In this document: piece after piece, positions 54,083 to 62,937 of the stretch | Layout: the number at the start of each line of letters is the position of its first letter | Position numbering within the stretch: the stretch's first letter is position 1 | Source: Pseudomonas putida | Lineage (GTDB): Bacteria; Pseudomonadota; Gammaproteobacteria; Pseudomonadales; Pseudomonadaceae | Assembly: GCF_001941965.1 (NCBI RefSeq) | Contig: NZ_MKZO01000073.1 | Span: 186,001 to 250,000 of the forward strand | DNA: 64,000 nucleotides | Direction of reading: 5' to 3' | Program-made: the position numbers and the translations under genes | Notes under the pieces: generated by a model | Databases searched by the model: none | The model's input: the letters and a program-made list of their open reading frames with translations, nothing else | What the model was told of the DNA's origin: nothing

Positions 54083-55606
54083 TTACTTCACTTCCACCGC
54101 CAGGCTCTCGGCAATCTTGCTCTGCCAGATCGCAGGACCGGTGATGTGTACCGACTCACCGTTGCTGTCCACCGCGACGGTGACCGGCATGTCCTTGACC
54201 TCGAACTCGTAGATCGCTTCCATGCCCAGTTCGGCGAAGGCCAGGACCTGGGATTTCTTGATCGCCTGGGCGACCAGGTAGGCAGCGCCACCCACGGCCA
54301 TCAGGTACACGGCCTTGTTGTCCTTGATCGCGTCGATCGCGGTCGGGCCACGCTCGGACTTGCCGATCATGCCCAGCAGACCGGTCTGCTCGAGGATCTG
54401 GCGGGTGAACTTGTCCATGCGCGTCGCGGTGGTCGGGCCAGCCGGGCCAACCACTTCTTCACGTACCGGGTCGACCGGGCCGACGTAGTAGATGAAGCGG
54501 CCTTTGAGGTCCACCGGCAGCTCTTCGCCACGGTTGAGCATTTCGACCATGCGCTTGTGCGCAGCGTCGCGGCCGGTGAGCATCTTGCCGTTGAGCAGGA
54601 TGGTCTCGCCCGGTTTCCAGCTCTGCACGTCTTCCGGGGTCAGGGTGTCGAGGTTGACACGGCGGGCCGACGGGCCGGCTTCCCAGACGATTTCCGGGTA
54701 GGCGTCCAGCGACGGCGCTTCCAGTTCGGCCGGGCCGGAGCCGTCCAGGACGAAGTGGGCGTGACGGGTGGCGGCGCAGTTCGGGATCATGCACACCGGC
54801 AGCGACGCGGCGTGGGTCGGGTAGTCCATGATCTTCACGTCGAGCACGGTGGTCAGGCCGCCGAGGCCCTGGGCACCGATACCCAGCTGGTTGACCTTGT
54901 CGAACAGCTCCAGGCGCAGTTCCTCGATGCGGTTCTGCGGGCCGCGGGCTTTCAGCTCATGGATGTCGATGGATTCCATCAGGACTTCCTTGGCCATCAC
55001 CGCGGCTTTCTCGGCAGTACCGCCGATGCCGATGCCGAGCATGCCAGGCGGGCACCAGCCGGCGCCCATGGTCGGAACGGTCTTCAGTACCCAGTCGACG
55101 ATCGAGTCGGACGGGTTGAGCATGGCCATTTTCGACTTGTTCTCGGAACCGCCGCCCTTGGCCGCCACGTCCACTTCCACGGTGTTGCCCGGAACGATGG
55201 AGTAGTGGATGACCGCCGGGGTGTTGTCCTTGGTGTTTTTACGCGCACCGGCCGGGTCGGCCAGGATCGAGGCGCGCAGGACGTTGTCCGGCAGGTTGTA
55301 GGCGCGACGCACGCCCTCGTTGATCATGTCGTCGACGCTCATGGTCGCGCCGTTCCAGCTCACGTCCATGCCGACGCGGACGAACACGGTGACGATACCG
55401 GTGTCCTGGCAGATCGGGCGGTGGCCGGTGGCGCACATGCGCGAGTTGATCAGGATCTGGGCGATCGAATCACGCGCAGCCGGCGACTCCTCGCGCAGAT
55501 AGGCTTCGTGCATCGCCTGGATGAAATCGACGGGGTGGTAGTACGAAATGAATTGCAGGGCATCGGCGACGCTCTGAATCAGGTCGTCTTGCTTGATCAC
55601 GGTCAT
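54083..55606 (-). CDS. fumA: Class I fumarate hydratase (4Fe-4S)
   Basis: A 507-residue iron-sulfur fumarase of the TCA cycle. The three cluster cysteines are in RPICQDTG, GAGWCPPGMLG and MIPNCAATRHAHF. The start MTVIKQDDLIQ follows GAGGAGCG. Sensitive to superoxide and iron loss by family properties. Upstream is 270 nt shared with the ferredoxin reductase gene, in which a GGCCTGT/ACAGGCC inverted repeat (55816-55837) is visible. Confidence 0.95.
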   Translation of the reverse strand: MTVIKQDDLIQSVADALQFISYYHPVDFIQAMHEAYLREESPAARDSIAQILINSRMCATGHRPICQDTGIVTVFVRVGMDVSWNGATMSVDDMINEGVRRAYNLPDNVLRASILADPAGARKNTKDNTPAVIHYSIVPGNTVEVDVAAKGGGSENKSKMAMLNPSDSIVDWVLKTVPTMGAGWCPPGMLGIGIGGTAEKAAVMAKEVLMESIDIHELKARGPQNRIEELRLELFDKVNQLGIGAQGLGGLTTVLDVKIMDYPTHAASLPVCMIPNCAATRHAHFVLDGSGPAELEAPSLDAYPEIVWEAGPSARRVNLDTLTPEDVQSWKPGETILLNGKMLTGRDAAHKRMVEMLNRGEELPVDLKGRFIYYVGPVDPVREEVVGPAGPTTATRMDKFTRQILEQTGLLGMIGKSERGPTAIDAIKDNKAVYLMAVGGAAYLVAQAIKKSQVLAFAELGMEAIYEFEVKDMPVTVAVDSNGESVHITGPAIWQSKIAESLAVEVK

Positions 55607-55875
55607 GCAGCGCGCTCCTCTTAAACACGGGAACATTCAATAGGTATTCCGACGCGGACAGGCCGAGGTGTCGAAACGACCTTTCAGACACGCCGCGACA
55701 AAATGTCCCGGCGCAAAAAAGGCGCGGCAGTATAGCGCGGCTGGGCTTTTGGTACACGCGCCAGTGGTCCAACCATGGTCGGTGATCGCCCGGCATCGTT
55801 TTTGCTGTTTCCCTTGGCCTGTGGATCGGAACAGGCCTAGATTGGCGCATGAATATTCAGGGGAGATGAACAGCA

Positions 55876-56811
55876 ATGCCTGAACTGCAGGTCGGCGAAC
55901 GCCAATGGTCCGTTGCGCCCGGCAGCAATCTGCTAGATGCCCTTAATGATGCGGGCTGCGGTGTGCCTTACAGCTGCAGGGCGGGGAGCTGCCATGCCTG
56001 CCTGGTGCGCTGCGTGGACGGCGAGCCGGAAGATGGCCGGCCCGAGGCCCTGAGCGCGGCGCAGCGCGAGGCCGGCTGGCGCCTGGCCTGTCAGTGCCGG
56101 GTGGGGATGGATTTGCGGGTGGCGTTGTTCGATCCGCAGACCGATGGCCAGCCGGCGCGGGTGGTCGCGGTGGAGTGGCTGGGCGAGGTGTTGCGCCTGC
56201 GCCTGCAACCGCTGAACGGCCTGCGTTACCAGGCGGGGCAGCATCTGTTGTTGTGGAATGCCCTGGGCGTGGCGCGCCCGTATTCCCTGGCCAGTGTGCC
56301 GGGTGAGGACCCGTGGCTGGAGTTCCATATCGATTGCCGGCAGCCGGGGGCGTTCTGTACGCCGGCGCGGCACCTGGTCGAAGGGGCGGAGTTGCGGCTC
56401 GGCGAGTTGCGTGCCGGCGGCCTGCATTACGACCCGGACTGGCAGGAGCGGCCGCTCTGGCTGCTGGCGGCCGGGACGGGCCTGGCGCCGTTATGGGGCA
56501 TCCTGCGCGAGGCGCTGCGCCAGGAGCATCGCGGGCAGATCAGGTTGCTGCACCTGGCGCGGGATGAAGGCGGGCATTATCTGGCCGAGGAATTGAAGGA
56601 GAGGGCGGCACAGCATCCGCAGTTGCAGGTGGAACTGGTGACGCCGACCGGGTTGCCGATGGCCCTGGCGGCGTTGCGCGTGCAGTCGCGGCAGACGGTG
56701 GCGCTGGTGTGCGGGGCGCCGGGGAGTGTGGAGGAGTTTTCGCGGCGGCTGTTTTTGGCGGGGGTGCCGAGGAATCAGGTGTATTCCGATCTTTTTGTGG
56801 GGCATGTGTAG
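55876..56811 (+). CDS. 2Fe-2S ferredoxin-NAD(P)H reductase protein
   Basis: A 311-residue electron-transfer protein. N-terminal plant-type 2Fe-2S ferredoxin (residues 1-90) with cysteines in YSCRAGSCHACLVRC and LACQC; FAD domain (RPYSLASVP near residue 135); NAD(P)H domain with AAGTGLAPLWGILR and LVCGAPG. Resembles the reductase component of oxygenases and the PA4331-type reductase. No oxygenase partner is adjacent. GGGGAGAT precedes the ATG. Confidence 0.88.
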   Translation: MPELQVGERQWSVAPGSNLLDALNDAGCGVPYSCRAGSCHACLVRCVDGEPEDGRPEALSAAQREAGWRLACQCRVGMDLRVALFDPQTDGQPARVVAVEWLGEVLRLRLQPLNGLRYQAGQHLLLWNALGVARPYSLASVPGEDPWLEFHIDCRQPGAFCTPARHLVEGAELRLGELRAGGLHYDPDWQERPLWLLAAGTGLAPLWGILREALRQEHRGQIRLLHLARDEGGHYLAEELKERAAQHPQLQVELVTPTGLPMALAALRVQSRQTVALVCGAPGSVEEFSRRLFLAGVPRNQVYSDLFVGHV

Positions 56812-56813
56812 GC

Positions 56814-56910
56814 CCTATCGCTGGCAAGCCAGCTCCCACAGGTGTTGCATGCACCGCAGACCCTGTGGGAGCTGGCTTGTCGGACCGCCGCACCGCAGCG
56901 ATAGGGCCCG
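56814..56910. repeat. Chimeric REPIN (class B spacer, one altered REP)
   Basis: Left inverted REP is normal; the spacer, read on minus strand, is GGGTCTGCGGTGCATGCAAC (class B). The right REP reads GTGGGAGCTGGCTTG then TCGGACCGCCGCACCG and then CAGCGATAGGGCC, so 16 nt of another palindromic sequence replace or interrupt the core. Confidence 0.82.
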
Positions 56911-56920
56911 AAAGAACAAT

Positions 56921-56954
56921 GAAAAACGCCCGGCTCAAGGCCGGGCGTTTTCAT
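56921..56954 (-). terminator. Rho-independent terminator of pykA
   Basis: GAAAACGCCCGGC / GCCGGGCGTTTTC stem with a 5-nt TCAAG-type loop; usable by pykA (minus) and by the reductase (plus). Confidence 0.88.
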
Positions 56955-56968
56955 TCACAGCAAGCGCA

Positions 56969-58420
56969 TCAAACCAGCGGATCACCGACATGCAGGATCT
57001 TCATGCCATTGGTGCCACCGATGGTGTGGTAGCTGTCGCCCTTGGTCAGGATGACCCAGTCACCCTGCTCGACCACGCCACGCTTGAGCAGCTCGTCCAC
57101 GGCAGCCTGGCTGACCTGTTCCGGGGCCAGCGCCGCCGGGTCGAACGGCACGGTGTAGACGCCGCGGAACATGGCCACGCGGGCCTGGGTCTCGCGGTGC
57201 GGGGAGAAGGCGAAGATCGGGATCGAGGAACGGATCCGCGACATGATCAGCGGGGTGTAGCCGCTTTCGGTCAGGGCGATGATCGCCTTCACGCCCGGGA
57301 AGTGGTTGGCGGTGTACATGGCCGCCAGGGCGATGCTCTCGTCGCAACGGCTGAACTGGGTGCCCATGCGATGGCTGGAGGTCTTGCTGGTCGGGTGCTT
57401 CTCGGCACCGAGGCAGATCCGCGCCATGGCCTGCACCGCTTCCAGCGGGTAGGCACCGGCAGCACTTTCGGCCGAGAGCATGACGGCGTCGGTGTAGTCC
57501 AGCACGGCGTTGGACACGTCGGACACTTCGGCACGGGTCGGCATCGGGTTCTGGATCATCGACTCCATCATCTGGGTCGCGACGATCACTGCTTTGTTGT
57601 GGCGGCGCGAGTGCAGGATGATCTTCTTCTGGATGCCCACCAGCTCGGCATCGCCGATTTCCACGCCGAGGTCGCCACGGGCCACCATCACCGCGTCACT
57701 GGCGCGGATCAGGCCGTCGAGGGTTTCGTCGTCAGCCACGGCTTCGGCACGTTCGATCTTGGCCACCAGCCAGGCGGTACCGCCGGCTTCGTCGCGCAGG
57801 CGACGGGCATATTCCATGTCGGACGCATCGCGCGGGAAGGACACGGCCAGGTAGTCCAGGTCCATTTCCGCAGCCAGCTTGATGTCGGCCTTGTCTTTCT
57901 CGGTCAGGGCCGGCGCAGTCAGGCCGCCACCCTTGCGGTTGATGCCTTTATGGTCGGACAGCGGGCCGCCGATCAGCACTACGCAGTGCAGCGAGTCGGC
58001 GGTGGCGGTTTCGACGCGCATGACCACGCGGCCGTCGTCGAGCAGCAGTTCGTCACCGACGCCGCAGTCCTTCACCAGGTCCGGATAGTCGATGCCGACG
58101 ATTTCCTGGGTACCGGCAGTCAGCGGGTGCGCGGTGGAGAAGGTGAAGCGGTCGCCCACCTTCAGTTCGATTCGTTTGTTGGTGAACTTGGCGATGCGGA
58201 TCTTCGGACCCTGCAGATCGCCCAGCAGCGCCACGTGGCGGTTGTGGCGGGCAGCGATGTCACGGATCAGCCGGGCGCGAGCCTTGTGCTCGTCCGGGGT
58301 GCCGTGGGAGAAGTTCAGGCGGGCGACATCCAGGCCGGCGAGGATCAGTTGTTCGATTACTTCCGGTGAATTGCTGGCGGGGCCGAGGGTGGCGACGATT
58401 TTGGTACGGCGGATGGTCAT
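56969..58420 (-). CDS. pykA: Pyruvate kinase II
   Basis: A 483-residue glycolytic enzyme. Conserved RTKIVATLGPAS at the N-terminus, KIENREG-like segment here as AKIERAEAV, MVARGDLGVEIGDAEL and the substrate loop MESMIQNPMPTRAEVSDV. The C-terminal effector domain fits the PykA type. The start MTIRRTKIV follows CAGGAGTC. Monocistronic with its own terminator. Confidence 0.97.
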   Translation of the reverse strand: MTIRRTKIVATLGPASNSPEVIEQLILAGLDVARLNFSHGTPDEHKARARLIRDIAARHNRHVALLGDLQGPKIRIAKFTNKRIELKVGDRFTFSTAHPLTAGTQEIVGIDYPDLVKDCGVGDELLLDDGRVVMRVETATADSLHCVVLIGGPLSDHKGINRKGGGLTAPALTEKDKADIKLAAEMDLDYLAVSFPRDASDMEYARRLRDEAGGTAWLVAKIERAEAVADDETLDGLIRASDAVMVARGDLGVEIGDAELVGIQKKIILHSRRHNKAVIVATQMMESMIQNPMPTRAEVSDVSNAVLDYTDAVMLSAESAAGAYPLEAVQAMARICLGAEKHPTSKTSSHRMGTQFSRCDESIALAAMYTANHFPGVKAIIALTESGYTPLIMSRIRSSIPIFAFSPHRETQARVAMFRGVYTVPFDPAALAPEQVSQAAVDELLKRGVVEQGDWVILTKGDSYHTIGGTNGMKILHVGDPLV

Positions 58421-58534
58421 GCACAGACTCCTGTAGTGAAGCGCAGCGAAAGGCTACTCCTGAAAAGCGCTGTAGTCATTGTTCCTTTGCACTACCTTGG
58501 GAGGGGGCAGGCGGGCGTTTGAACGGGGACTTCG

Positions 58535-58637
58535 AGCTGCAAGCTACAAGCCGAAAGCTACAAGTAAAAGCGGATCGCGTATTCTCTTGCAGCTTGCAGC
58601 TTGCAGCTTGCAGCTTGCAGCTTGCAGCTTCGTGGCT
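58535..58637. repeat. AGCTTGCAG-family element with 7-bp tandem array
   Basis: Left arm AGCTGCAAGCTACAAG, core AAAAGCGGATCGCG, right arm with six exact tandem units of CTTGCAG (58586-58627) plus a partial one. It is a copy of the inverted-repeat family at 36326 and 40253 in which the right arm is expanded. It lies 52 nt upstream of the small lipoprotein. Confidence 0.85.
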
Positions 58638-58688
58638 GAAGAATTCCGGTCAGGCGCCGATACACTGCCTATCGAAAGGAGAATCCCC

Positions 58689-59075
58689 ATGCGAGCCCTG
58701 ATTGTCTTGGCCCTGGCGACCAGCGTCGTCGGCTGCACCCGCTGGTCCATGGACCACCACCTGAACAATGCGTACCGGGCCTACGACCGCGGCGATTGCG
58801 AGCAGGTCACCCTGGAACTCTCGCAGGTCGATCGCACCAGCCGCGCACGACCGTTCATCTGGCCGGAAACCGCGCTGCTGCGGGGCCAGTGCCTGGAGCG
58901 CCAGAAGCTGTTCGTCGATGCGGCGCAAACCTACAAATTCATCATCCAGAAGTACCCGCAGAACGAATACGCCTACCGTGCCCAGGCGCGTCTGCAAACG
59001 CTTGAACAGCTTGGACATTATCGCGAAGGCGAGGCGGCGATCCCGCGTCCGGTGCCGCTTTCGCCCTCGCGCTGA
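58689..59075 (+). CDS. Small TPR-like lipoprotein
   Basis: A 128-residue lipoprotein: MRALIVLALATSVVGC, lipobox VVGC (Cys16), then helical repeats resembling TPR (HHLNNAYRAYDRGDCEQVTLEL, RQKLFVDAAQTYKFIIQKYP). Function unknown; possibly an assembly factor. AAAGGAGAA precedes the ATG. The upstream region contains a 7-bp tandem repeat array. Confidence 0.83.
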   Translation: MRALIVLALATSVVGCTRWSMDHHLNNAYRAYDRGDCEQVTLELSQVDRTSRARPFIWPETALLRGQCLERQKLFVDAAQTYKFIIQKYPQNEYAYRAQARLQTLEQLGHYREGEAAIPRPVPLSPSR

Positions 59076-59207
59076 GGGAGTGCCGGGGCAATTTTGCGCT
59101 GGAAGCCTTGCCCCGGTCTGCGCTACTCTCATTGCGACAGACTGTGTACAAAGAGCGTGCACCTGTACAAGACGGCACTAGCGCGACCCTGCTCTAAGGG
59201 TCATCCA

Positions 59208-59582
59208 ATGCGACCCATTGCCATGTATACCGAGCGCCGAATCGAGCGTCATCTGCTCCCCCACTTCCTCAAGGTCTACAACCGTTTCACCGATCAGCCC
59301 ATCGGTTACCTGGGCAATGCATCGGAAGACGGCCTCATGCTGATCAGCACCCTGCCTTTGCTGGTCGGTCCCGATTTCGAACTGCAGTTGCGCATTCCCG
59401 CCAAGGCTGGTGCCTGGCAGCGCATCAACATCACCGCCAGTTGCCTGTGGTGCCATGAAGACGCCAGCCCTGGCTTCTACGACTCCGGTTTCATGCTGTT
59501 GCAGGCACCCCGGGAGTACGACCAACTGGTGGCCGCCTTGCTCAACTACTTCAGCTTCCGGCCGTTGCCAACCTCGGCATAA
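59208..59582 (+). CDS. PilZ domain protein
   Basis: A 124-residue protein with a PilZ-like fold: RRIERHLLPHFLKVYNR and DQPIGYLGNASEDGLMLIS (the second c-di-GMP-binding block (D/N)xSxxG appears as NASEDG). The N-terminal RxxxR is not perfect (ERRIER), so c-di-GMP binding is plausible and not sure. The ATG at 59208 has TAAGGG upstream; a second ATG is at 59223. Confidence 0.78.
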   Translation: MRPIAMYTERRIERHLLPHFLKVYNRFTDQPIGYLGNASEDGLMLISTLPLLVGPDFELQLRIPAKAGAWQRINITASCLWCHEDASPGFYDSGFMLLQAPREYDQLVAALLNYFSFRPLPTSA

Positions 59583-59620
59583 GGTAGACTCCGGCGATTT
59601 ACCCTTCAGGATGAATCGCC

Positions 59621-61054
59621 GTGAGCTCCAGCATTTTCTGGCACGACTACGAAACCACCGGGATCAACCCGCGCTGCGACCGGCCCCTGCAGGTCGCTGG
59701 TGTGCGCACTGATCTGGACCTCAACGAGATCGAAGCGCCGGTGAATCTGTTCTGCCAGCCGAGCGACGATATCCTGCCGCACCCAGCCGCTTGCCTGATC
59801 ACCGGGATCACCCCGGCGCAACTGGCCCGGGACGGCCTGGCCGAAGCCGACTTCATGACCCGGGTTCACGCCGAACTGGCCCGGCCCGGGACCTGCAGTG
59901 CCGGCTACAACACCCTGCGTTTCGACGATGAAGTCACCCGCTACAGCCTGTATCGCAACTTCTTCGATCCCTACGCCCGCGAGTGGCAGGGCGGCAACAG
60001 CCGCTGGGACCTGATCGATGTGGTGCGCACGGCCTATGCGCTGCGTCCCGAGGGTATCCAGTGGCCTCGGGGCGAGACTGGCCAGGTCAGCCTGCGTCTG
60101 GAACTGCTCAGCGCGGCCAACGGCATCCACCATGGCCAGGCCCACGAGGCGCTGTCCGACGTGCGTGCGACCATCGCCCTGGCCCGTCTGATCCGGGAGA
60201 AACAACCGCGCCTGTATGAGTGGCTGTTCGAGCTGCGCAGCAAACACAAAGTCCTCGACCAGGTGCGCTTGTTGCAGCCTCTGGTACATATTTCCGGGCG
60301 CTTTTCGGCGGCACGTAATTATCTCGGTGTGGTACTGCCATTGGCCTGGCATCCGGCCAATCGCAACGCGCTGATTGTTTGTGATCTGCACCAGGATATT
60401 GCGCCGCTGTTGACGGAAGATTCCGAAGTATTGCGCCAGCGGTTATACACGCGCCGTGAGGAAATGCCTGACGGACAATTGCCTGTTCCTCTCAAGTTGT
60501 TGCACATCAACCGTTGCCCGGTGGTGGCGCCATTGGCTGTAGTGCGCAAGGAAGACCAGCAGCGCCTGGGCCTCGATATGTCCGAATTGCTACGCCGTGG
60601 TGAACAGCTGATTGCTGCCCGGGAGCAGTGGGAAAATAAATTGGCGCCAATTTATGAAGGCAAGGAGTTCGCTGCGAGCGAAGACCCGGAGCAGCAGCTG
60701 TATGACGGTTTTTTCGGTGATCGTGACCGGCGTCTATGCGAGCAGGTGCGCCTGGCAGATCCGCAGCAGTTGGCAAGTGGGCAATGGATGTTCGATGACC
60801 CGCGTCTGACAGAACTATTGTTCCGATATAGGGCTAGGAACTTTCCGGCGAGCCTAAGTGAAACGGAGCAAGTACAATGGAGAACATTCTGCCAACAGCG
60901 TCTTGATGATCCCGCGATGGGGGCCCCGCATACCCTGGCGGCCTTTGAAACCGCGCTGGGCGAGGCCCTGGCTGGCGCGCTGGGCGAGCAGCGGGCCTTG
61001 CTGGAAGCATGGCACGCACATGCCAACGAACTACGTCAGCGCCTGGCCCTGTAA
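59621..61054 (+). CDS. sbcB: Exodeoxyribonuclease I
   Basis: A 477-residue 3'-5' single-strand exonuclease of the DEDDh family. Catalytic residues are in WHDYETTG (Exo I), and GQAHEALSDVRATIALARLI (Exo III). The SH3-like and C-terminal helical regions fit ExoI. It starts at GTG, with TCAGGAT 9 nt upstream. Used in recombination repair and in mismatch excision. The C-terminal half has lower codon bias (positions about 60,400-60,900 use more AT). Confidence 0.95.
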   Translation: MSSSIFWHDYETTGINPRCDRPLQVAGVRTDLDLNEIEAPVNLFCQPSDDILPHPAACLITGITPAQLARDGLAEADFMTRVHAELARPGTCSAGYNTLRFDDEVTRYSLYRNFFDPYAREWQGGNSRWDLIDVVRTAYALRPEGIQWPRGETGQVSLRLELLSAANGIHHGQAHEALSDVRATIALARLIREKQPRLYEWLFELRSKHKVLDQVRLLQPLVHISGRFSAARNYLGVVLPLAWHPANRNALIVCDLHQDIAPLLTEDSEVLRQRLYTRREEMPDGQLPVPLKLLHINRCPVVAPLAVVRKEDQQRLGLDMSELLRRGEQLIAAREQWENKLAPIYEGKEFAASEDPEQQLYDGFFGDRDRRLCEQVRLADPQQLASGQWMFDDPRLTELLFRYRARNFPASLSETEQVQWRTFCQQRLDDPAMGAPHTLAAFETALGEALAGALGEQRALLEAWHAHANELRQRLAL

Positions 61055-61076
61055 ACAGTGTTAAGAGCGCCCAATA

Positions 61077-61105
61077 AAAAACGCCGGCAATGCCGGCGTT
61101 CTTTA
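61077..61105 (+). terminator. Bidirectional rho-independent terminator between sbcB and mvaT
   Basis: AACGCCGGCA / TGCCGGCGTT around a single A, with A run before and TTCTTTATT after; serves both convergent genes. Confidence 0.9.
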
Positions 61106-61121
61106 TTGATAAGGACGCAAA

Positions 61122-61502
61122 TCAATCGAGCAGGGTGGCCCAGCTTTCCACGACGTCACCGCCCCACTTGGCTTTCCACTCTTTCAGGGTCTTGTGGTTG
61201 CCGCCTTTGGTTTCGATGATTTCGCCGTTGTGCGGGTTCTTGTATTGCTTGACCTTGCGCGCGCGCTTGGTGCCGGTGACTTTAACTGCGCCGCCGCGTG
61301 GGGCCTTGTTCAGTTTGGCTTCCGGGTCCAGCAGGGCAATGATGTCTTTCAGGGATTTGCCGTAGGTCCCCATCAGGTCACGCAGCTTCTTTTCGAATTC
61401 CAGCTCTTGCTGCAGCTTGTTGTCTTCGGACAGATTCTTCAGGCGGGCTTGCAGTTCTTTGATGGCTTCTTCGGTAGCGCGATATTCGTTGATCAGGGAC
61501 AT
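61122..61502 (-). CDS. mvaT: H-NS-family xenogeneic silencer MvaT
   Basis: A 126-residue nucleoid protein. N-terminal coiled coil for oligomerisation (SLINEYRATEEAIKELQARLKNL), linker, and C-terminal DNA-binding domain with QYKNPHNGEIIETKGGNHKT (AT-pincer region, residues about 83-102) and LKEWKAKWG. The start MSLINEY is preceded by CAAGGAACG. It silences AT-rich and horizontally acquired DNA. It is convergent with sbcB and its upstream region is more AT-rich. Confidence 0.95.
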   Translation of the reverse strand: MSLINEYRATEEAIKELQARLKNLSEDNKLQQELEFEKKLRDLMGTYGKSLKDIIALLDPEAKLNKAPRGGAVKVTGTKRARKVKQYKNPHNGEIIETKGGNHKTLKEWKAKWGGDVVESWATLLD

Positions 61503-61808
61503 GAGGCGTTCCTTGGTAATTGGGCGTTCGGGATAACAGTGCCGCAATAATAGTCAGACAATCTGCCCAAGTAAACATTCGAGTGCCACGCTTTTCAATG
61601 TTTATTCCCGGGATGGATTGTCGCGCTGGCACTTTACAAATGCCGGGAGGTGAAATTCGCAACTAAATTAATCTTCACTGCGGGCCTCGGGTATCCACAG
61701 CATGACCTTGGGTAAAGGCACGGGCGCCGCCGGATGTCACGTGACTACTGTAGTTTTGCCGGGCAATCGTTAGAATGTGCGCCTTTGCGAAGTTCTGGAG
61801 CCCCCTGC
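61503..61808. other. Divergent mvaT-purU intergenic region
   Basis: About 306 nt, locally AT-rich near mvaT. A 7-bp inverted repeat AGTGCCA (61582-61588) / TGGCACT (61627-61633) may be an operator; a GTTAGAATGTG near 61770 may be part of the purU promoter. No gene is seen in it. Confidence 0.5.
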
Positions 61809-62660
61809 ATGCGTACCTATCGGCTGGTGATCGCTTGTCCCGACCGTGTCGGCATTGTCGCCAAAGTCAGTCATTTCCTGGCGTCCCACAACGGCTGGAT
61901 CACCGAAGCGAGCCATCACTCCGATGACCTGAGCGGTTGGTTCTTCATGCGTCACGAGATCCGTGCCGATACCCTGCCGTTCGGCATAGAGGCCTTCCGC
62001 GAGGCGTTCGCGCCGATCGCCGAAGAGTTCTCCATGACCTGGCGGATCACCGATACCGACCAGAAGAAGCGCGTCGTGCTCATGGCCAGCCGCGAATCCC
62101 ACTGCCTGGCCGACCTGCTGCACCGCTGGCACAGCAACGAGCTGGACTGCGACATCCCCTGCGTGATCTCCAACCACGACGACCTGCGCAGCATGGTCGA
62201 GTGGCATGGCATTCCGTTCTTCCATGTTCCGGTCGACCCGAAGGACAAGCAGCCAGCCTTCGCCGAAGTCTCGCGCCTGGTCCAGGAGCACGGTGCCGAT
62301 GTCATCGTCCTGGCGCGCTACATGCAGATCCTGCCGCCACAGCTGTGCGCGGAATACGCCCAGCAGGTCATTAACATCCACCACAGCTTCCTGCCGTCGT
62401 TCGTGGGCGCCAAGCCGTACCACCAGGCCTCGCTGCGCGGTGTGAAGCTGATCGGCGCGACCTGCCACTACGTCACCGAAGAGCTGGACGCCGGTCCGAT
62501 CATCGAGCAGGACGTGGTGCGCGTCAGCCACAGCGACAGCATCGAGGACATGGTCCGCTTCGGCCGTGACGTCGAGAAGATGGTCCTGGCCCGCGGCCTG
62601 CGCTATCACCTGGAAGACCGCGTGCTGGTGCACGGCAACAAGACCGTGGTGTTCAACTGA
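61809..62660 (+). CDS. purU: Formyltetrahydrofolate deformylase
   Basis: A 283-residue enzyme that hydrolyses 10-formyl-THF to formate and THF. N-terminal ACT domain (residues 1-80, RLVIACPDRVGIVAKVSHFL) and a formyltransferase-like domain with the catalytic set VISNHDDL, INIHHSFLPSFVGAKPYHQA and the final Asp in EELDAGPIIEQD. The start MRTYRLVIACPD is the family start. Multiple PurU paralogues are typical for Pseudomonas. Confidence 0.95.
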   Translation: MRTYRLVIACPDRVGIVAKVSHFLASHNGWITEASHHSDDLSGWFFMRHEIRADTLPFGIEAFREAFAPIAEEFSMTWRITDTDQKKRVVLMASRESHCLADLLHRWHSNELDCDIPCVISNHDDLRSMVEWHGIPFFHVPVDPKDKQPAFAEVSRLVQEHGADVIVLARYMQILPPQLCAEYAQQVINIHHSFLPSFVGAKPYHQASLRGVKLIGATCHYVTEELDAGPIIEQDVVRVSHSDSIEDMVRFGRDVEKMVLARGLRYHLEDRVLVHGNKTVVFN

Positions 62661-62664
62661 GGCC

Positions 62665-62937
62665 ATGAGCGACCCGCTCGACCGGGGCGCTGCCCATCCC
62701 CCGCCCACCCTGGGCGAGGGCTGTCTCAGTCGCTACGACCCGGAGGCCCTGGACAGCGAGGACGGCACCGATTTTCCCGGTGCCGCCGAACTGTGGCAGG
62801 CGCAATCAGCGGCGCAAGCCGGCGAGGCGCTCGAGCAGCGGCCGGCCGAGCAGGCAGAGGAACACCGGCCCGCCGGCGATCAGGTAGAAGTAGTACGTCA
62901 CGACCCGCCAGACCAGGACCGCAGCCGCCGCGGTTGA
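62665..62937 (+). CDS. Doubtful small open frame overlapping the next gene
   Basis: A 90-residue frame (MSDPLDRGAAHPPPTLGEGCLSRYDPEALDSEDG-type start) with GAGG 5 nt upstream and 4 nt from the purU stop. The second half is antisense to the LPG-synthase-like gene (from 62806). No family recognised; low-complexity C-terminus. It may be only the 3' flank. Written down because otherwise the 145 nt between purU and the next stop hold nothing. Confidence 0.25.
   Translation: MSDPLDRGAAHPPPTLGEGCLSRYDPEALDSEDGTDFPGAAELWQAQSAAQAGEALEQRPAEQAEEHRPAGDQVEVVRHDPPDQDRSRRG

Noticed and set aside
41812..56910. REPINs considered as insertion sequences or attachment sites
   Set aside because: Elements are 60-100 bp, have no coding capacity and no flanking direct repeats that I can see; no integrase nearby.
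58586..58627. Regular repeats resembling a CRISPR array
   Set aside because: The unit is 7 bp and strictly tandem with no spacers, no cas genes nearby; it is part of an inverted-repeat element.
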